From assembly GCA_033557675.1 (NCBI GenBank), contig JAWQRM010000084.1, forward strand, positions 1-31,583: a DNA stretch of 31,583 nt, written 5' to 3'. The stretch is from Coptodactyla brooksi (Eukaryota; Arthropoda; Insecta; Coleoptera; Scarabaeidae). Under the pieces are notes generated by a model. The model had not been told where the DNA came from and did no database searches. It saw only the letters and a list, made by a program, of their open reading frames with translations. Made by a program: the position numbers and the translations under genes. Positions 29,158-31,583 of the stretch are shown here, piece after piece. How positions within the stretch are numbered: position 1 is the stretch's first letter; each line of letters opens with the position of its first letter.

Positions 29158-29640
29158 ATGGAGAATCAAAAACAGCATTTTCGGCATATTTTGCTTTTTT
29201 ATTACAAAAGGTAAAAATGCCGTTGAAGCGAAAAAAAAATTAATCGAGGTATATGAAGAGGATGTATTGACAAATTGCAAAAGTTTATAAATTTTTTTGC
29301 AAGTTTGCAAAATTTGTGGAAAATTTTTGTACTGCCATCAACTGGACAAATAAATTGCATGATTTTTTACAAACTGATTTGCAAAAGTTTTCAAAATCTT
29401 TTACAAGTTTGCAAAACCTTTTACAAGTTTGCAAAACCTTTTACAAGTTTGCAAAACCTTTTACAAGCTTTGACAAACTGCATGATTCACTCAAACAGAA
29501 AAGGCCAGAATTGATCAATAGAAAAGGTATAGTGTTCCACCAAGATACTGCTTCTACAGTTTGGATGGGATGTTTCATGAGCGTGGAATCATGGTACTGC
29601 CAGAAAGATGGCAAAAGGTATTGGACCAAAATGGTGAATA
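29158..29640 (+). pseudogene. Mariner transposase remnant in copy C
   Basis: ATG at 29158 reads MENQKQHFRHILLFYYK, the usual mariner start (MENQ..H.RH..LF.FKKG). A missing A near 29209 shifts the frame to KGKNAVEAKKKLIEVYEEDV, then LTNCKS. After the tandem-repeat segment it resumes DKLHDSLKQKRPELINRKGI and VFHQD, with the second catalytic Asp, then decays. The first catalytic Asp region and the PDLAP.D block are missing. Confidence 0.8.
29401..29466. repeat. 20-bp tandem repeat, three perfect units plus partial
   Basis: TTACAAGTTTGCAAAACCTT occurs three times without change (29401-29460), followed by TTACAAG. It keeps no reading frame across units (20 is not a multiple of 3). A degenerate version of the same word precedes it. 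It sits at the deletion junction of the transposase gene. Confidence 0.9.
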
Positions 29641-29723
29641 TGTAAATACATAAAATACATATACTCTCTAAGAACAGTCATTTTCACCAAAAGAAATGAA
29701 ATTACTTTCCGAACAACCTAATA

Positions 29724-31406
29724 GTTCAATTGTTATTTAAAAATTTCTTTTTTCAGACTTTTTCAGGTTATGCCAAACAAACAAAGAAATTTGGAGCATC
29801 ATCAAGAAAAGGCTTTTATCCCATCAATAATTAACATTATCACATTTGACGTTTCAAGCTTGTTACAAAAAATGATATATTTCATTTTTAGTTTCTCTAA
29901 ATCAGGTATAGTACGACAAGTAAACAAGAGGACATGAAATATAACCAAAAGGTTAAAAATAAATGACAAATAAGTCGGATGGTTTGAACAAAACTTAGTT
30001 CTAACTAGATCACAGTATGCTATTTTAAGGCTTTGCCAGACAAACCAAGAAAATCGGGACATAGATGAACTTGAAAATTATCATAAATATTAAAAAGTCA
30101 TGTCGTAAATAAAATATGTTATATTTTACAGTAAACTGTTTGGTATGAGTTCACTATAAAAAAGACATGCCAAATACTATGTGGTTATTGGATATTTTGT
30201 CTGATAATCGTACGTACACATGAAGCACTTTCTTCTTAGGGATTTTCCTTATGTTTATTTACAACTTACCATCACAATTTGCAGAGTTGAACGACACAAA
30301 ACTTTAGCAATATTGAAACAGTCATTTTAGTTTTCTTTTTGATAAACGTATGTCATAAGGTATGTCATAGATGTACTGACATAAAGATCTTTATTTATTC
30401 AAAGTTAAACAATTGTCAGTTTCAATATGTAAATTGTTCTAATATGTAAAATATATTTTAACATTTTATTAGTACGAACTTAAAGATGGTACTTTCTAAA
30501 ACTATTAAACTTAAGAAAATATTTTATATCTACTAATCACTAAAAAACTAAATATAATGATTGCCCACGAAAGTGTACGTACGTATTTTAAACAATGTTT
30601 GCACAAAAAGTTACTCGTTTTAGACCAAAGTGTTAAAGCATATTGGAATAAGAAAGTAACTCTTACAAAGTATTATACAAACAAACGAGTTTGACAGTGA
30701 ACGTAAACGTTGATTTTGACATCTCTTACGCTCTTACCTGTGAACACGCAAAGGTAAACAACACATGTAATATATTACACATTATCGATACCTTGTCTTT
30801 CATAGGACTCATTAGCTATCCAATTATTTGTGGAGTCTTTGTTTGCCTCTGCCGTATTTTAATTTCACGATATATTTTTAATATTGGTTTTTTTCCTTTG
30901 TTTTGTATTTTAACGACTGTTATCTGGAAATTTGAATCGTTTAGATCGAATATCACTTAGTGGATAAGTAAAATACTTTTTTAATCTATCAAATAACAAT
31001 TTATACAATTGCTCTATATTTGAGATTGACAAGCTTTCGAAATGAATAGTTGGAAATTGAAAAAGCTTCATTACATCAGCTAGGAAATTGGAATGTTACT
31101 CAAATGGTGAAATTATTTAGCAGCAGTGGTAACCTTGACTTAATAACGTCTGGAGTTTTAAAAGTATCTGCACCGTACCGATTGCAAACACCAATACACA
31201 AGTTTCCTACTTTCTAATGTAAATAATTGACTTAACGCAGCAACCGGAAAAAAAGAAACATTGACTGTAACGTTAGCAAATACATTAACACTTATTTCTC
31301 TTGATTTTATTTAAACGTTTGGCTTGTCAATAGCTTATAACACAAACCTATTATACGTAATGATATACCCCAATAACAAAAATCCTTTTCAAAAATAAAA
31401 TCCAGG
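29724..31406. other. Unclassified AT-rich sequence
   Basis: A weakly similar 45-bp word occurs at about 29766-29810 and 30028-30075 (both contain GCCA.ACAAAC.AAGAAA). A short doublet GGTATGTCATA occurs near 30350-30370. The frame at 30691-30960 (+) starts at a TTG, has a hydrophobic middle, and matches nothing I know. No gene is supported. Confidence 0.4.
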
Positions 31407-31523
31407 TACGTTCTGCACGAAAACACCACAGTAATTTCACATCAAAAAATCAAAGCACTCATCAAAGAAGGAGCAACATGTTACTTCTTCGTTCAGTTGA
31501 AACGTGTAAGTGGGACGTGTTAA
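31407..31523 (+). pseudogene. Possible retrotransposon pol scrap
   Basis: Reads YVLHENTTVISHQKIKALIK then EGATCYFFVQLKRV up to a TAA. The pattern IS..K.K.L.K.G...Y....L recalls the linker between protease and reverse transcriptase in Ty3/gypsy polyproteins. It is only 38 codons, with no catalytic motif in view and the window ending 60 bp later, so the call is weak. Confidence 0.25.
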
Positions 31524-31583
31524 ACGGTTTCATCCCGTATAGACCGGTAAGAGCGCGAGTCAGCGAGCGACTGAAAGCATCAG

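Larger units (their letters stand above)
28974..29721 (+). mobile_element. Deleted mariner family, copy C, both ends present
   Basis: Left tip TTGGGTTGTTCCGAAAATAA and right tip, read inward, TTAGGTTGTTCGGAAAGTAA are inverted repeats, each flanked by TA (28972-28973, 29722-29723). That is the mariner target duplication. Length 748 bp against about 1.3 kb for a full mariner. The middle of the gene is missing and partly replaced by a 20-bp tandem repeat. It shares its deletion structure with copies A and B. Confidence 0.85.

Noticed and set aside
29757..30075. Pair of similar 45-bp words as a tandem or terminal repeat
   Set aside because: Similarity is loose and does not extend outward or inward; no element boundaries could be set.
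30691..30960. 89-codon frame with hydrophobic segments
   Set aside because: Starts at TTG, shows no motif, splice sites or codon pattern; not enough for a gene.

Overview
This looks like intergenic or intronic DNA from an animal nuclear genome, most likely an insect. It is AT-rich, has no operon-like gene order, and carries piggyBac, mariner, other Tc1/mariner-superfamily and Penelope-like element (PLE) relics plus foldback elements. No complete host gene is visible. The only host-type coding candidate is a short minus-strand exon with an ATG and a GTAAGT splice donor (20809-20979). Species or order cannot be read from the sequence.

Layout: 1-400 holds the zinc-finger tail of a piggyBac transposase. 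400-5000 is mostly unclassified. 5161-5581 holds a PLE reverse-transcriptase tail followed by two hairpins. 7110-7850 holds two decayed transposase pieces. 8171-8612 is a pair of outward-facing PLE terminal repeats (PLTRs), each with a hammerhead ribozyme motif. 9574-11914 has a transposase fragment and then a 1.36-kb element with 94-bp inverted repeats and a DD41D-type transposase. 12289-12480 has a mariner end beside a PLE endonuclease scrap. 13718-15507 is a nested foldback region with tRNA-like promoter boxes in both arms. 15546-16124 is a second-lineage PLE relic on the minus strand. 17242-17471 is a further DD41D-type fragment and a perfect palindrome. 18729-20133 holds two fused, internally deleted mariners with a tandem repeat in the middle. 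21944-22050 is a minimal head-to-head pair of decayed hammerheads. 23581-24364 holds a different hammerhead-like motif and a foldback MITE. 24429-24765 is another mariner relic. 26861-27845 is a PLE composite: two inverted PLTR arms around a GIY-YIG endonuclease fragment, with a hammerhead at the right end. 28415-28653 is a small inverted PLTR pair. 28974-29721 is a third copy of the deleted mariner family with intact-looking ends. 31407-31523 may be a retrotransposon pol scrap.

The most interesting system is the ribozyme-bearing PLE family. At least five hammerhead motifs (three recognisably complete, two decayed) sit in PLTRs that occur as inverted, outward-facing pairs. A TATATATAG box is conserved 30-35 nt upstream of the ribozyme. 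One copy (8516-8558) keeps every core position I can check. A second theme is a mariner deletion family in which the middle of the transposase was replaced by a growing tandem repeat but the ends were kept. All functional statements come from reading motifs by eye; no database search or folding program was run.
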